From Zoogloea ramigera (GTDB lineage: Bacteria > Pseudomonadota > Gammaproteobacteria > Burkholderiales > Rhodocyclaceae): a DNA stretch of 64,000 bases. How positions within the stretch are numbered: the first letter of the stretch is position 1; each line of letters starts with the position of its first letter. The notes below the pieces were generated by a model. The model searched no databases. It was not told the origin of the DNA and was given only the letters and a program-made list of their open reading frames with translations. The position numbers and the translations under genes were made by a program. Below, piece by piece: positions 19,332-33,334 of this stretch. Location: the NCBI RefSeq assembly GCF_006539865.1, contig NZ_BJNV01000004.1, positions 45,237 to 109,236 on the forward strand. Reading direction: 5' to 3'.

Positions 19332-21914
19332 ATGCTCGACACCGCCCCCCCGGACGCCAACCGCGAACTCATCACCCGCTGCAAGGCGCGCCTGAAGGGC
19401 GGCAGCGAGGCGCTGCGCAGCGCCTACGAAGCTCACCCGCTCACCGACCCCCTCCTCAAGGGGCGCTCGCGCCTGGTCGACGGCGTGCTGCTCGACATCT
19501 GGAAGGCCTTCGACCTGCCTGCCTCGTCGGCCCTGGTGGCCGTCGGCGGCTATGGGCGGGAGGAGCTTTTTCCGTGCTCCGACGTGGATCTGCTGTTCCT
19601 TTTCGACACGCCCCTCGACGACGACACCAGCGAGCGCCTGACCCAGATGATCGGGCTGTTCTGGGACATCGGGCTCGATATCGGGCACAGCGTGCGAACG
19701 GTGAACGAATGCCTCGAAGAGGCTGTCCGCGACATCACCGTACTCACCAACCTCCTCGAGGCGCGCCTCATCGGCGGCAACACCCGCCTGTTCAGTGCCT
19801 TCGAAGTGGCACTGCGCACCCTGGTCGACCCCGGCCAGTTCTTCAAGGCCAAGCGCCTCGAGCAGGACCAGCGCTACACCCGCCACGACGACACGCCCTA
19901 CTCCCTCGAGCCCAACTGCAAGGAGAGCCCGGGAGGCCTGCGCGACCTGCAGCTGATCGGCTGGATCAGCCGCGCCGCCGGCTTCGGCACCCACTGGCGC
20001 GACCTCGCCCGGCACCTGCTGATCACCCCCGCCGAGGCCGCCGAGCTTCGCGAGCTCGAGCGCTTCCTGCAGCACGTGCGGATCCGCCTGCACCACCTCA
20101 CCGGCCGCCGCGAAGACCGCCTCCTGTTCGACCACCAGGAGACCCTCGCCCGGCTGTTCGGCTGCGAGGCCACCGAAGCCCGCCGGGCCTCGGAGGTCTT
20201 CATGCAGGAGTACTACCGCACAGCCAAGAAGGTGACCCAGCTCAACACCATCCTGATGCTCAACTTCGGGGTCGCCTTCTTCCCAAACCGCCACCCGGTG
20301 GCGATCAACATCAACGAACGCTTCCAGTGCGTGCGCGAGCTGCTCGACGTGCGCGACGAGGGCGTCTTCGAGCGCCACCCGAGCGCGGTGCTCGAATGCT
20401 TCCTGCTCCTGCAGCAGCGCTCCGAACTCAAGGGCATGACCGCCCGCACCCTGCGCGCCCTGTGGCACGGCCGCAAGCTGATCGACGCCGACTTCCGCCG
20501 CGACCCCGCCAACCGGGCGCTGTTCCTGCGGCTCCTGCAGCAGAAGCGCGGCGTGGTGCAGGAGATGCGGCGGATGAACAAGTACAGCATCCTGAGCTTC
20601 TACCTGCCCGCCTGGCGGCGCATCGTCGGCCAGATGCAGCACGACCTGTTTCATGTGTACACCGTCGATCAGCACATCATGCAGGTGCTGCGCAACGTGC
20701 GCCGCCTGATGGTCGCCGAGCACGCCCACGAATACCCGCTCATGACGCGCCTCGCCACCAGCTTCGAGAAGCCCTGGCTGATCTACATCGCGGCACTCTT
20801 CCACGACATCGCCAAGGGGCGCGGCGGCGACCACTCCAAGCTCGGCATGAAGGACGCGCGCGATTTCTGCGTCGCCCACGGCCTCGACGAAACCGACACC
20901 GAGCTCGTCGAATGGCTGGTCGGCCAGCACCTGTCGATGTCCAACGTGGCCCAGAAGCAGGATCTCTCCGACCTCGACGTCATCCAGCGCTTCGCCGCCC
21001 TGGTCAAGACCGAGCGCCGCCTCACCGCGCTCTACATCCTCACCCACGCCGACATCCGCGGCACCAGCCCCAAGGTGTGGAACGGCTGGAAGGGCAAGCT
21101 CCTCGAAGACCTCTTCCTGGCCACCCAGCGCCTCTTGCGCGGCGCCAAGCCCCAGCAGGCCCTCGGCACCCCGATCCGCCAGGACGACGCCCGCAACCTA
21201 CTGCGTTACTACGGCCTGCGCCCGGGCACCGAGGACGCCCTGTGGGCCCAGCTCGACACCGTTTACTTCCTGCGCCACGACCCCGAGGAGATCGCCTGGC
21301 ACACGCGCATGCTGTACTACCGCGTCGAAACCGACGAGCCGGTGGTCAAGGCGCGCCCCAGCCAGAGCAGCGAAGGCCTGCAGGTCATGGTTTACATGCG
21401 CGACAGCCGTGATCTCTTCATGCGCCTGTGCGGCTTCTTCGCCCGCCTCGGCTTCAGCATCGCCGACGCCAAGATCCACACCACGCGCAACGGCTACGCC
21501 CTCGACAGCTTCGTGCTCCTCGACCCCGGCCACGAGATCCACTACCGCGACCTCATCAACCTGCTCGAACACGACCTGGGCGAGCGCCTGAAGAGCGACG
21601 CCCCCGCCGACCGCCCCGCCGGGGGCCGGCTGCCGCGCGAGGTGAAACACTTCCCGATCACCCCGACGATCAGCATCCGCCCCGACGAGCGCGGCCAGTA
21701 CTTCATCATGTCGGTCACCGCCGCCGATCGGCCCGGGCTGCTCTTCGGCGTCGCCGAAACCCTGGTCCACCACGGCATCAACCTGCACACCGCCAAGATC
21801 GCAACCCTCGGCGCGCGCATCGAAGACACCTTCCTGATCAGCGGCTCAGACCTCGGCCAGGACTCTCAGATCGTACGCATCGAATCCGAACTTCTCGAGA
21901 AACTGGCGGTTTGA
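19332..21914 (+). CDS. glnD: Bifunctional PII uridylyltransferase/uridylyl-removing enzyme
   Basis: 860 aa. Domains in order: nucleotidyltransferase (GGYGREELFPCSDVDLLFLFD, residues ~75-95), a GlnD-type linker, HD domain for uridylyl removal (YIAALFHDIAKGRGGDHSKLG, ~490-510), and two C-terminal ACT domains (~690-760 and ~800-860) that sense glutamine. It modifies the PII proteins and thereby controls nitrogen assimilation. Full length, all catalytic motifs intact. Confidence 0.96.
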   Translation: MLDTAPPDANRELITRCKARLKGGSEALRSAYEAHPLTDPLLKGRSRLVDGVLLDIWKAFDLPASSALVAVGGYGREELFPCSDVDLLFLFDTPLDDDTSERLTQMIGLFWDIGLDIGHSVRTVNECLEEAVRDITVLTNLLEARLIGGNTRLFSAFEVALRTLVDPGQFFKAKRLEQDQRYTRHDDTPYSLEPNCKESPGGLRDLQLIGWISRAAGFGTHWRDLARHLLITPAEAAELRELERFLQHVRIRLHHLTGRREDRLLFDHQETLARLFGCEATEARRASEVFMQEYYRTAKKVTQLNTILMLNFGVAFFPNRHPVAININERFQCVRELLDVRDEGVFERHPSAVLECFLLLQQRSELKGMTARTLRALWHGRKLIDADFRRDPANRALFLRLLQQKRGVVQEMRRMNKYSILSFYLPAWRRIVGQMQHDLFHVYTVDQHIMQVLRNVRRLMVAEHAHEYPLMTRLATSFEKPWLIYIAALFHDIAKGRGGDHSKLGMKDARDFCVAHGLDETDTELVEWLVGQHLSMSNVAQKQDLSDLDVIQRFAALVKTERRLTALYILTHADIRGTSPKVWNGWKGKLLEDLFLATQRLLRGAKPQQALGTPIRQDDARNLLRYYGLRPGTEDALWAQLDTVYFLRHDPEEIAWHTRMLYYRVETDEPVVKARPSQSSEGLQVMVYMRDSRDLFMRLCGFFARLGFSIADAKIHTTRNGYALDSFVLLDPGHEIHYRDLINLLEHDLGERLKSDAPADRPAGGRLPREVKHFPITPTISIRPDERGQYFIMSVTAADRPGLLFGVAETLVHHGINLHTAKIATLGARIEDTFLISGSDLGQDSQIVRIESELLEKLAV

Positions 21915-21916
21915 GC

Positions 21917-21995
21917 GCCCCAAGGGCCGGGCCCCGCCCAGCCCGCCGCCCGAGGGGGTTCAAGGAAACCTGGGGCGGCCCTGCGTTTCCTTGAG
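21917..21995. repeat. Dispersed terminator-like repeat, copy 1
   Basis: About 79 bp nearly identical to 40240-40319. It ends in the perfect inverted repeat TCAAGGAAAC (21960-21969) and GTTTCCTTGA (21985-21994) around a 15-nt GC-rich loop. It lies between the convergent ends of glnD and def, a place where a bidirectional terminator is expected, but no U-run follows. The recurrence of the flanking sequence as well as the stem shows it is a mobile or copied element, not just a hairpin. Confidence 0.65.
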
Positions 21996-22007
21996 CGCAA
22001 GCCGCAG

Positions 22008-22541
22008 TCAGTCGTCCGCGGCCACCGAGCCGTCCGGGAACAGAACGTCGGTGAAGCCGAAGCGCGAGAAATCACGCACCCGCATGGGGTACAGGATGCC
22101 GTCCAGGTGGTCGCATTCGTGCTGCACCACGCGGGCATGAAAGCCGGTGGCGATGCGGTCGATGGGCGCCCCCGAGGCGTCGAAGCCGGTATAGCGCAGG
22201 CGCGTCCAGCGCGGCACCCAGCCGCGCAGGCCGGGCACCGACAGGCAACCCTCCCAGCCACCCTCCTCATCCGGCCCCAAAGGCGTGAGCACCGGGTTGA
22301 TCAGCACCGTGTCGGGCACCGCCGATGCGTCGGGGTAGCGAGGGCTGGCGCCGCCGCCAAAAATCACCACCCGCAGATCGACGCCGATCTGGGGCGCCGC
22401 CAGGCCGGCCCCCGACAGCGCCGCCATCGTGTCGCGCATGTCAACCAGCAGCGCCGCCAGCGCCGGCGTCCCGAAGGCCTCCACCGGCAGGGCGCGCCGC
22501 AGCAGGCGCGGGTCGCCCATCCGCAAGACGTCGCGGATCAT
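22008..22541 (-). CDS. def: Peptide deformylase
   Basis: 177 aa from the ATG at 22541, which overlaps the stop of the phosphorylase gene (ATGA). The GTG at 22550 is a weaker alternative. All three active-site motifs are present: [19 protein letters not shown] (Cys ligand) and QHECDHLDG (two His ligands and the catalytic Glu). It removes formyl groups from nascent proteins. It is not paired with fmt here, so it may be a second, stand-alone deformylase copy. Confidence 0.93.
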   Translation of the reverse strand: MIRDVLRMGDPRLLRRALPVEAFGTPALAALLVDMRDTMAALSGAGLAAPQIGVDLRVVIFGGGASPRYPDASAVPDTVLINPVLTPLGPDEEGGWEGCLSVPGLRGWVPRWTRLRYTGFDASGAPIDRIATGFHARVVQHECDHLDGILYPMRVRDFSRFGFTDVLFPDGSVAADD

Positions 22542-23275
22542 ACGGAGCACAGATGGTCGAGCACCTTGCGCGCCCGGCCCATCGCCTCGTGGAGCGCCGT
22601 CTCGATGCTGTCGAAGCAGATCCGCTGCGAACTGTCGGCGCGGCCCGCCGCGTAGTTGGCCACCACGTTGATCGCTGCATAGGGAATGCCGAGCTCCCGG
22701 GCCAGCGCGGCCTCGGGCATCCCGGTCATCCCGACCACGTCGGCGCCGTCCCGCTCCAGGCGGTTGATCTCGGCCGCCGTCTCGAGGCGCGGGCCCTGGG
22801 TGGCGGCATACACGGCGCCATCAAAGACCTTCTCGCCGGCCGCCGCCGCGGCCGCCAGGATGCGCCGACGCACCGCTGCGTCGTAGGGTTCGGTGAAATC
22901 GATATGCACCACGGGCTCGTCCGTGCCCTCGTGGAAGGTGTTCTTGCGGCCCCAGGTGTAGTCAATGATCTGATCGGGCACCACCAGCGTGCCGGGACAC
23001 ATGTCGGCCCGGATGCCGCCCACCGAGGCCACCGAGATGATGATCTCCACCGCGGCCTCCTTCAGCGCCCACAGGTTGGCCTGGTAGTTGACGCGATGGG
23101 GCGGGATCGTGTGGCCATAGCCATGCCGGGCCAGAAAGACCACCGGGTGCTCGCACAGCTGGCCGAAGGTGAGCGCCCCGGAGGGCTCGCCGTAGGGGGT
23201 GCGCACCACCTCCCGACGGATCACGTTCAGGTTTGCCAATTGGGTCAAACCGCTACCGCCAATAATCGCCAGCAT
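22538..23275 (-). CDS. S-methyl-5'-thioinosine / 5'-methylthioadenosine phosphorylase
   Basis: 245 aa. Purine nucleoside phosphorylase family 2. Phosphate- and substrate-binding signatures: [32 protein letters not shown], the conserved [11 protein letters not shown] and [10 protein letters not shown]. It recycles the methylthio-nucleoside formed by polyamine synthesis. The shortness and the active-site pattern around [18 protein letters not shown] are closer to the bacterial methylthioinosine enzymes (as in Pseudomonas) than to eukaryotic MTAP; substrate preference is inference. Confidence 0.85.
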   Translation of the reverse strand: MLAIIGGSGLTQLANLNVIRREVVRTPYGEPSGALTFGQLCEHPVVFLARHGYGHTIPPHRVNYQANLWALKEAAVEIIISVASVGGIRADMCPGTLVVPDQIIDYTWGRKNTFHEGTDEPVVHIDFTEPYDAAVRRRILAAAAAAGEKVFDGAVYAATQGPRLETAAEINRLERDGADVVGMTGMPEAALARELGIPYAAINVVANYAAGRADSSQRICFDSIETALHEAMGRARKVLDHLCSV

Positions 23276-23362
23276 GTCCGGGCTACTCCTCGAAAACCGA
23301 ATCGGGCGCGAATGTTAGCACGGGGGCCCACCGCGCTCTTGATGCTGCGTTGCGCAAAGACG

Positions 23363-23371
23363 TGCTAAAAT
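23363..23371 (+). promoter_or_regulatory. Possible extended -10 promoter for typA
   Basis: TGCTAAAAT contains an extended -10 (TGn plus TAAAAT), 36 bp before the typA start. No good -35 at 17-18 bp, which is tolerated by extended -10 promoters. Weak evidence by eye only. Confidence 0.35.
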
Positions 23372-23406
23372 CTCAGGTTTACAAGTACTTCCGGTATCCA
23401 ACCCCT

Positions 23407-25221
<1,815 letters not shown>

Positions 25222-25261
25222 TCGGCATCGCCGGCGGGGCTGCGGCCTCGCCAGCAAACAA

Positions 25262-25291
25262 AAGCGCGGCCCTCGGGTCGCGCTTTTTTTT
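25262..25291 (+). terminator. Rho-independent terminator after typA
   Basis: AGCGCG and CGCGCT form a stem around GC-rich inner pairs, directly followed by eight T residues (25284-25291). It lies 40 bp after the typA stop. Confidence 0.85.
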
Positions 25292-25409
25292 CGTCTGTCC
25301 GCCGGGCATCAGCATCCCGGAGACAGGCCACCCCGTAGGGGCCCCTTCAAGGACACATCGACGCACTTGCAGGCGACACACAGATTCCCCAGGCAAGGGT
25401 CAAGGTAGC

Positions 25410-25700
25410 CTGAAGATGGCTCGTCCCACCCCGGAGAGCGGATGGCCTGCCCGAGAGTGAGGACATCTCATCCCAGGGATGGAACATCGCGCCTCTGGGG
25501 TAGAGCATCGCAACCTGGCCCCGGGATATCGCATCCCGAAGAGGGAAGATCGCAGCTCCAGGCCGGGGCATCGCAGCTTTCAGATGGAACATCGCCCCCT
25601 GGACAAGGGGCATTGCATCCCGGCGACGAGACCTCGCATCCTGGAAACAGGCCATCCCACCCCGGCGATGCCCGGAGCCATCCGCCGGATGGCTCGCCGG
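25410..25700. repeat. Array A: degenerate 21-bp tandem array, core ATCGC
   Basis: The word ATCGC (or a one-base variant) recurs at 25465, 25486, 25507, 25528, 25549, 25570, 25591, 25612, 25633 and 25654, exactly 21 bp apart. The surrounding bases loosely follow GGGACATCGCATCCCGG and often form short palindromes such as CGGGAT..ATCCCG. Because 21 is divisible by 3, all frames translate to 7-residue pseudo-repeats, which produces spurious ORFs on both strands. No start/stop context supports coding. It fills the gap between the typA terminator and the 3' end of galU. Confidence 0.8.
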
Positions 25701-25703
25701 AGT

Positions 25704-26582
25704 TCAGGCGCCGAAGCGGCCCGCCAGGAAGGCGGCGAACTCCTCGCGCACCTCGGGGTGCTTGAGGGCCAGCTCGACGGTGGCCTGCAGGTAGCCCAGC
25801 TTCGAGCCACAGTCGTAGCGCACGCCCTGGAACTGGTAGGCCAGCACCGCCTCCTCCTTGAGCAGCGAGGCGATCGCGTCGGTGAGCTGCAGCTCGCCGC
25901 CGGCCCCCGGCGTGAGCTGGCGCAGGTGGTCGAAGATCCGCCCGGTGAGGATGTAGCGCCCCACCACCGCCTGGGTGGACGGCGCCTCCTCGGGCTTCGG
26001 CTTCTCGACGATGCCGGTGACGCGCTGGATGTCGCCCACATCGCGCTCGGTGCTGACGATGCCGTACTGGCGCGTCTGCGCCAGCGGCACGTTCATCACG
26101 CCCAGCACCGAACAGCGGTTGTAGTTGTACACATCCACCATCTGCTTCATCACCGGTGCGGCGCCCTCGCCGTCCAGCAGGTCGTCGGCGAGCAGCACCG
26201 CGAAGGGCTCCTCGCCCACCACCGGCGCCGCGCACAGCACTGCGTGGCCCAGGCCGAGGGCCTCCGCCTGGCGGATGTAGATGCAGTTCACATGCGACGG
26301 CACGGTATCGCGGACGATCTTCAGCAGCTCGGCCTTGCCGCGGTTCTCGAGCTCGGTTTCCAGCTCATAGGCCTTGTCGAAGTGGTCCTCGATGGCCCGC
26401 TTGGAGCGCCCGGTGATGAACACCAGGTCGGTCACCCCCGCCGCCACGGCCTCCTCGACCGCGTACTGGATCAGGGGCTTGTCGACGATCGGCATCATCT
26501 CCTTGGGGCTGGCCTTGGTGGCCGGCAGGAAGCGGCTGCCGAGGCCCGCCACCGGGAACACCGCCTTCGTCACTTTCTTCAT
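25704..26582 (-). CDS. galU: UTP-glucose-1-phosphate uridylyltransferase
   Basis: 292 aa. Start chosen at 26582: the sequence GGAG lies 7 nt before this ATG, whereas it would be only 1 nt from the alternative ATG at 26588. Motifs: [25 protein letters not shown] (nucleotide-binding), [11 protein letters not shown] and [15 protein letters not shown]. Makes UDP-glucose for LPS, capsule and trehalose or glycogen precursors. Immediately downstream of ligA; its 3' end runs into the array A region. Confidence 0.95.
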   Translation of the reverse strand: MKKVTKAVFPVAGLGSRFLPATKASPKEMMPIVDKPLIQYAVEEAVAAGVTDLVFITGRSKRAIEDHFDKAYELETELENRGKAELLKIVRDTVPSHVNCIYIRQAEALGLGHAVLCAAPVVGEEPFAVLLADDLLDGEGAAPVMKQMVDVYNYNRCSVLGVMNVPLAQTRQYGIVSTERDVGDIQRVTGIVEKPKPEEAPSTQAVVGRYILTGRIFDHLRQLTPGAGGELQLTDAIASLLKEEAVLAYQFQGVRYDCGSKLGYLQATVELALKHPEVREEFAAFLAGRFGA

Positions 26583-26584
26583 CG

Positions 26585-28693
<2,109 letters not shown>

Positions 28694-29785
28694 TTACGAG
28701 AACAGCCGCAGGGCCAGCGGGGAACCCGCCGGAATGCCCTGCTCGGCCATCTGACCCTGGAACTGCTCGATCTGGCTGCGGATCAGGCCCACCGCCTTGT
28801 CGCCAAAGGGCGCGCGGTTGTCGTCCACCACCACGCCGCCGAGGGCCTCGGCGATGCGCTGGGCCAGCGCCATCATGCGCTCGAAGACCTGCACGCCGTC
28901 GGCCACGCGGGGCACGTCGAGGGTGAGCGTGATGCCCTGGGTGGTGAGGCCGCGCATCCCTTCGGCCGAGAACAGCACCGGCTCCAGGTTGGACAGCACG
29001 AACTCGGTCAGGCCCTTGTCGTCGCGGGAATGGAAGCAGCCGTCGCCCTGCAGCTCGAGCCCGGCGGTGTGCAGCAGCCCGCTCAGCTTGGCGCCGGAGA
29101 AGGCCTGGTCGCGGGCCAGCACATTGACGCCGATCTGGATGTCGACACCGGCGCACAGGCGGTCGAGCTCGGCGCCGCGGGCCTGCGCCTCGGCGCGGGC
29201 CGGGGGCGACGGGATCGCCATGAAGGCGTCGCACACCCGCTGCAGGCCGGCCGCCAGATGGGCGAGATCGCCCTCGGTGGCCGCGCCGCGGCGGTCGACC
29301 AGCTGCAGCGCCGCGCACAGCCAGTGGTAGCGGGCGGCGCCGTGGGGGTTGAGCGGCTCCCAGCGGTTCTCTGTGTCGGAGAAACCAAACCAGCGCACCG
29401 GCTTGCCAAGGCCGTCGAGGTGCTGGGCGGCCGCATGATAGAACTGGCCGGCCACCACGGACTCGATGGACTCGATGCGCACCACCCAGTCGGCCCGCTC
29501 GTCCACCTCGGGCGGCAACAGCGGCGGCACCCGGCGGGCGCTGGCGTCGCGGAGCTGCTGGTCGGTGGGCGTGGGGCGCGGTGGCGCCTCGGCGCCGATC
29601 ACCGGCTCTACGCGCTCACCGCCGGCAGCAGGCTCACCGGCCAGCGGCTCCTGGACACCCACCTTGGCGAGGGCATCCGCGGCCTTGCGGTGCTTGCGCT
29701 CCTGCCACTTGTTGAAGGCAAAGATGCCGACGACGACCACGCCGCCAGCACCAACCAAACCCATCTGCAACTCACTGATCGACAT
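28694..29785 (-). CDS. zipA: ZipA-like cell division protein
   Basis: 363 aa. One N-terminal transmembrane segment (MGLVGAGGVVVVGIFAFN, residues ~8-25), a basic cytoplasmic stretch (KWQERKHRKAAD), a Pro/Ala-rich linker, and a C-terminal FtsZ-binding-domain-like region (from about residue 215; GLLHTAGLELQGDGCFH, GLTTQGITLTLDVPRV). Predicted to tether FtsZ to the membrane. The identification rests on topology, the C-terminal pattern and the position between smc and ligA; betaproteobacterial ZipA is divergent. Confidence 0.8.
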   Translation of the reverse strand: MSISELQMGLVGAGGVVVVGIFAFNKWQERKHRKAADALAKVGVQEPLAGEPAAGGERVEPVIGAEAPPRPTPTDQQLRDASARRVPPLLPPEVDERADWVVRIESIESVVAGQFYHAAAQHLDGLGKPVRWFGFSDTENRWEPLNPHGAARYHWLCAALQLVDRRGAATEGDLAHLAAGLQRVCDAFMAIPSPPARAEAQARGAELDRLCAGVDIQIGVNVLARDQAFSGAKLSGLLHTAGLELQGDGCFHSRDDKGLTEFVLSNLEPVLFSAEGMRGLTTQGITLTLDVPRVADGVQVFERMMALAQRIAEALGGVVVDDNRAPFGDKAVGLIRSQIEQFQGQMAEQGIPAGSPLALRLFS

Positions 29786-29806
29786 CGCTATTCCTTGTTT
29801 CCTGCG

Positions 29807-32800
29807 TCAAGCTGCGACCGTCTCGGCCAGACGCAGCGCTTCTTCGATATCCACTTCCACCACCCGCGACACACCTTGCTCCTGCATCGTGACACCCACC
29901 AGCTGCTGCGCGATCTCCATGGTGATCTTGCTGTGGCTGATGAAGATGAACTGGGTCTGCGACGACATGCGCTTGACCATCTGGCAGTAGCGCTCGGTGT
30001 TCGAATCGTCGAGTGGGGCATCCACCTCATCCAGCATGCAGAAGGGCGCCGGGTTGAGCTGGAACATGGAGAACACCAGCGCAATCGCGGTCAGGGCCTT
30101 CTCGCCGCCCGAAAGCAGCTGGATGGAACTGTTCTTCTTGCCCGGCGGCTGGGCGACGATGGTGATGCCCGCATCGAGGATCTCGTCGCCGGTGAGCACC
30201 AGCCGCGCTTCACCGCCTCCGAACAGCATGGGAAACAGGCTGCCGAAGTGATGATTGACCGTATTGTACGTCTCCTGCAACTGCTCCCGGGTCTCCCTGT
30301 CGATGCGGCGTATGGCATCTTCGAGGGTTTCGATCGCGCCGAGCAGGTCGTCGCCCTGGGCGTCGAGGTAGGCCTTGCGCTCGGAGGCGCTGCGCAGCTC
30401 GTCGAGGGCCGCCAGGTTGACCGCCCCCAGCTCGGCGATCTCGCGGCCGAGGCGCGCCAGCTCGCGCTGCAGCGCGCCTTCCTTGATGTCCGGCGTGAGG
30501 AGCGGCGCGAGCAGCGCCTCGTCGGCCTGGGCCTCTTCGAGACGGGCGGCATGCTGGCCCTCTGCGAGTTCGGCGGCCTGCACCCGCAGGCGCAGGTCGG
30601 CGACGCGTTCGCGCTGGGGCGCCGCGGCGTGTTCGGTGCGCTGGCGGTCTTCCTCTAGCCCGCGCAAGAGCGCGTTGGCGCCCTCAAGGGTGTTGCGGCT
30701 CTCGGCCAGCGCGGCTTCGCGGGCGGCGCGCAGGGCAACGGCCTCCTGCAGCGCACTGGCCACCGACACCTCGTCGATCTCGAGCAGGGTCTCGCGGCGC
30801 TCGGTGAGCTCGTCGGCGATGCGCTCGAGCTGCTCGCTGGCCAGCGCCCGGTTGCGGGCGATGTCATCGAGCTTGCTGGAACATTCGCGCTCGGAATGGC
30901 GGGCTTCCTGCAGCTCACGGGCCAGCGCCTGTTCGAGCGCGCGGGTCTCGCGCAGGCTGCTCTCGCGCTCGCGGCGCACCGCCTCGGCGGCGTCGAGCCG
31001 GCCACGCTGCAGCTCGGCCATCTCGCGGGCACGTTCGAGTTCGGTTTCGGAGCGCATCAGGCGGTCGCGCTCGGCCTCTTCGCCGTGCTCGATCTCGCCG
31101 AGGTCGCGCTCGATCTGGCCGCAGCGCTCCTCGAAGCGCAGGCGCGCCTGGTTGAGCTTGAGCACGTCCACCTTCTCGGCGTGCACCCGCGCCTGCAGGG
31201 CCTGGGCGTCGCGGCGCAGGCCGGTGAGGGTGTCCTGCAGCTGGCCGGCCAGGGCCTCGGCCTCGCCCACCGCGCCGTGGGCCAGGGCGGCGGACTCCTG
31301 GGCGTGGTCGACGTCGGCGGCGAGGTGGTCGATCTCGCGCTGGCGCTCGATGACGCCGTGGGTGCGCGAGTCGGGGGCGTAATGGACCAGCGCATGGCGG
31401 CTGAGCAGGCGGCCTTCGCGGGAGACCAGAACGACGCCCGGCGGCAGCTCGACGCGCCGGGCCAGCCAGGCGCCAAGCTCGTCGGCGACGAAGACCCGCG
31501 CCAGCCAGCCAGCCAGCACGCCCGCCAGCGCGGGGTCGTCGGTGCCGACCCGGGCCAGCAGCGGCTGGGTGCCGGCGGGCGGCGGGCAGGCGTCGCCGTC
31601 GGCCGGGGCGTCGGCGAGCAGGAAGGCGAAGGCGCCGGGCACCTTGTCGCCCAGCGCCGCCAGCGCGGCCTGGCCATCGTCGGCCGGCAGGGCGGCGAGG
31701 CGCTCGCGCAGCACGGCTTCCAGCGCGAGCTCCCAGCCGGCCTCCACCCGGATGCGCTGCCACAGGGGCTTGAGCGCGTCGAGGTGGTGGCGCTTGAGCC
31801 AGTCGCCCAACTGCCCTTGCACCTGCACCTTGTTCTGCAGCTGGACCAGCGCGTCGCGGCGGGCCTTGAGCTCGGTGGCCTGGCGCTGGGCCTGGCGCTC
31901 GGCGTCGAGGGCCTGCTTGAGGGCCTGCTGCACCGCCGGCAGGCGGGCCTGGGTGTCGGCGATGTCGCCCTGCTGGCGGGCCAGGGTGTCCTCGGCCTCG
32001 GCGAGGGCGGCCTCGCGCTCGGCGAGCTGACCCAGGTCGGGAGCCTGCACCGAGGCCTGCTCCTGCTGCAGGCGGGCGCGGCGCTGGGCCAGGCTGTCGA
32101 GGCTGCGCTGGCTGGCCTGGCGGTGGGTTTCCTCGACGCGGATCTGCTGCTCGGCCTGGTTGAGCTCGCGGCGCACCGCGCTGGCCGCGGCGTCGGCGGT
32201 CTGCAGGGCGTCTTCGGCCTCGGGCAGGCGGTCGCCGGCCTCCATGTGGCGGGCTTCGGCCTGCTCGGCGCGCAGGGCAGCGTTGTCGAGCAGGCCCTGC
32301 CAGCGCTCGCCTTCGACGGCGAGGTTGTCGAGCTGGCCGCGCCACTGGGCGTCGTCCCGCTCGAGCTGGGCGAGGCGGCTCTCGAGGATGCGTCGGCTGT
32401 CGCGCAGGCGGGCCAGTTCGCCCTCGAGGCGGGTGAGCTCGGAGCTCACCGCGTACAGCGCGCCCTGGGCCTGCTGCACGCCTTCGTTGGCCGAGAACTG
32501 GGCCTCGCGGGCGGTCTCGAGGCGGCCTTCGAGCTCCTGCAGGTGGGACGAATCGGCCTCGATGCGGCGGGTCGCGTCGGCGAGCTCGTCGGCCAGCCGC
32601 GTCCGCTCGGCCCGGGCCTCGTTGCGTTTCAGGAGCCACAGCAGGTTCTGGCGCTCGGCCTGGGTGGCGTTGAGGGCGCGGAATTTTTCGGCCACCGCGG
32701 CCTGCACCTCGAGGCGGCCTATCTGCTGGCCGAGCTCGTTGCGGATGTCCTCGAGGCGGATCAGGTTGTCGCGGGCGTCGGACAGGCGCCCTTCGGTCTC

Positions 32801-33334
32801 GCGGCGACGCTCGCGGTATTTGGTGACGCCGGCGGCCTCTTCGAGGAAGCCGCGCACCTCTTCGGGCCGCGCCTCGATGATCCGCGAGATCATCCCCTGC
32901 TCGATGATCGCGTAGGCCCGCGGGCCCAGGCCGGTGCCGAGGAACAGGTCAATCACGTCCTTGCGGCGGACCTGCATCCCGTTGATGTAATAGGTGGACT
33001 CGCCGCTGCGGTCGAGCACGCGCTTCACCGCCACCTCGGCGTAGGGCTTCCACTGGCCGGCGGCGCGGCCTTCGGCGTTGTCGAAGACCAGCTCGACACT
33101 GGCCCGCGACACCGGCTTGCGGGTGGTCGAGCCGTTGAAGATCACGTCCTGCATTGAGCCGCCGCGCAGGGCCGAGGCCCGCGACTCGCCAAGCACCCAG
33201 CGCACCGCGTCGATGATGTTGGACTTGCCGCAGCCGTTCGGCCCCACCACGCCCACCAGATTGCCCGGCATGAGCACGGTCGTCGGGTCGACGAAGGTCT
33301 TGAAACCGGCAAGCTTGAGTTTGGCGAGACGCAC
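29807..33334 (-). CDS. smc: Chromosome segregation protein SMC
   Basis: 1175 aa from GTG at 33334 (RLAKLKLAGFKTFVDPTTV); the open frame upstream has no family similarity. Walker A GPNGCGKSNIIDAV (~residues 32-45), two long coiled coils with a flexible hinge around residues 520-650, then the ABC signature LSGGEKALTAIALVFSMF and Walker B (FCMLDEVDAPLDDSN). DNA-loop-extruding condensin ATPase acting with ScpA/ScpB. First gene of the smc-zipA-ligA-galU run. Confidence 0.96.
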   Translation of the reverse strand: MRLAKLKLAGFKTFVDPTTVLMPGNLVGVVGPNGCGKSNIIDAVRWVLGESRASALRGGSMQDVIFNGSTTRKPVSRASVELVFDNAEGRAAGQWKPYAEVAVKRVLDRSGESTYYINGMQVRRKDVIDLFLGTGLGPRAYAIIEQGMISRIIEARPEEVRGFLEEAAGVTKYRERRRETEGRLSDARDNLIRLEDIRNELGQQIGRLEVQAAVAEKFRALNATQAERQNLLWLLKRNEARAERTRLADELADATRRIEADSSHLQELEGRLETAREAQFSANEGVQQAQGALYAVSSELTRLEGELARLRDSRRILESRLAQLERDDAQWRGQLDNLAVEGERWQGLLDNAALRAEQAEARHMEAGDRLPEAEDALQTADAAASAVRRELNQAEQQIRVEETHRQASQRSLDSLAQRRARLQQEQASVQAPDLGQLAEREAALAEAEDTLARQQGDIADTQARLPAVQQALKQALDAERQAQRQATELKARRDALVQLQNKVQVQGQLGDWLKRHHLDALKPLWQRIRVEAGWELALEAVLRERLAALPADDGQAALAALGDKVPGAFAFLLADAPADGDACPPPAGTQPLLARVGTDDPALAGVLAGWLARVFVADELGAWLARRVELPPGVVLVSREGRLLSRHALVHYAPDSRTHGVIERQREIDHLAADVDHAQESAALAHGAVGEAEALAGQLQDTLTGLRRDAQALQARVHAEKVDVLKLNQARLRFEERCGQIERDLGEIEHGEEAERDRLMRSETELERAREMAELQRGRLDAAEAVRRERESSLRETRALEQALARELQEARHSERECSSKLDDIARNRALASEQLERIADELTERRETLLEIDEVSVASALQEAVALRAAREAALAESRNTLEGANALLRGLEEDRQRTEHAAAPQRERVADLRLRVQAAELAEGQHAARLEEAQADEALLAPLLTPDIKEGALQRELARLGREIAELGAVNLAALDELRSASERKAYLDAQGDDLLGAIETLEDAIRRIDRETREQLQETYNTVNHHFGSLFPMLFGGGEARLVLTGDEILDAGITIVAQPPGKKNSSIQLLSGGEKALTAIALVFSMFQLNPAPFCMLDEVDAPLDDSNTERYCQMVKRMSSQTQFIFISHSKITMEIAQQLVGVTMQEQGVSRVVEVDIEEALRLAETVAA

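Noticed and set aside
18264..21047. 927-codon minus-strand open frame opposite map and glnD
   Set aside because: Both plus-strand genes have complete catalytic motifs; the antisense frame is an artefact of codon bias.
25442..25765. Possible protein with 7-residue repeats (SHPGDG-like) across array A
   Set aside because: All frames on both strands show 7-residue periodicity because the DNA period is 21 bp; no ribosome-binding site and it runs into galU antisense.
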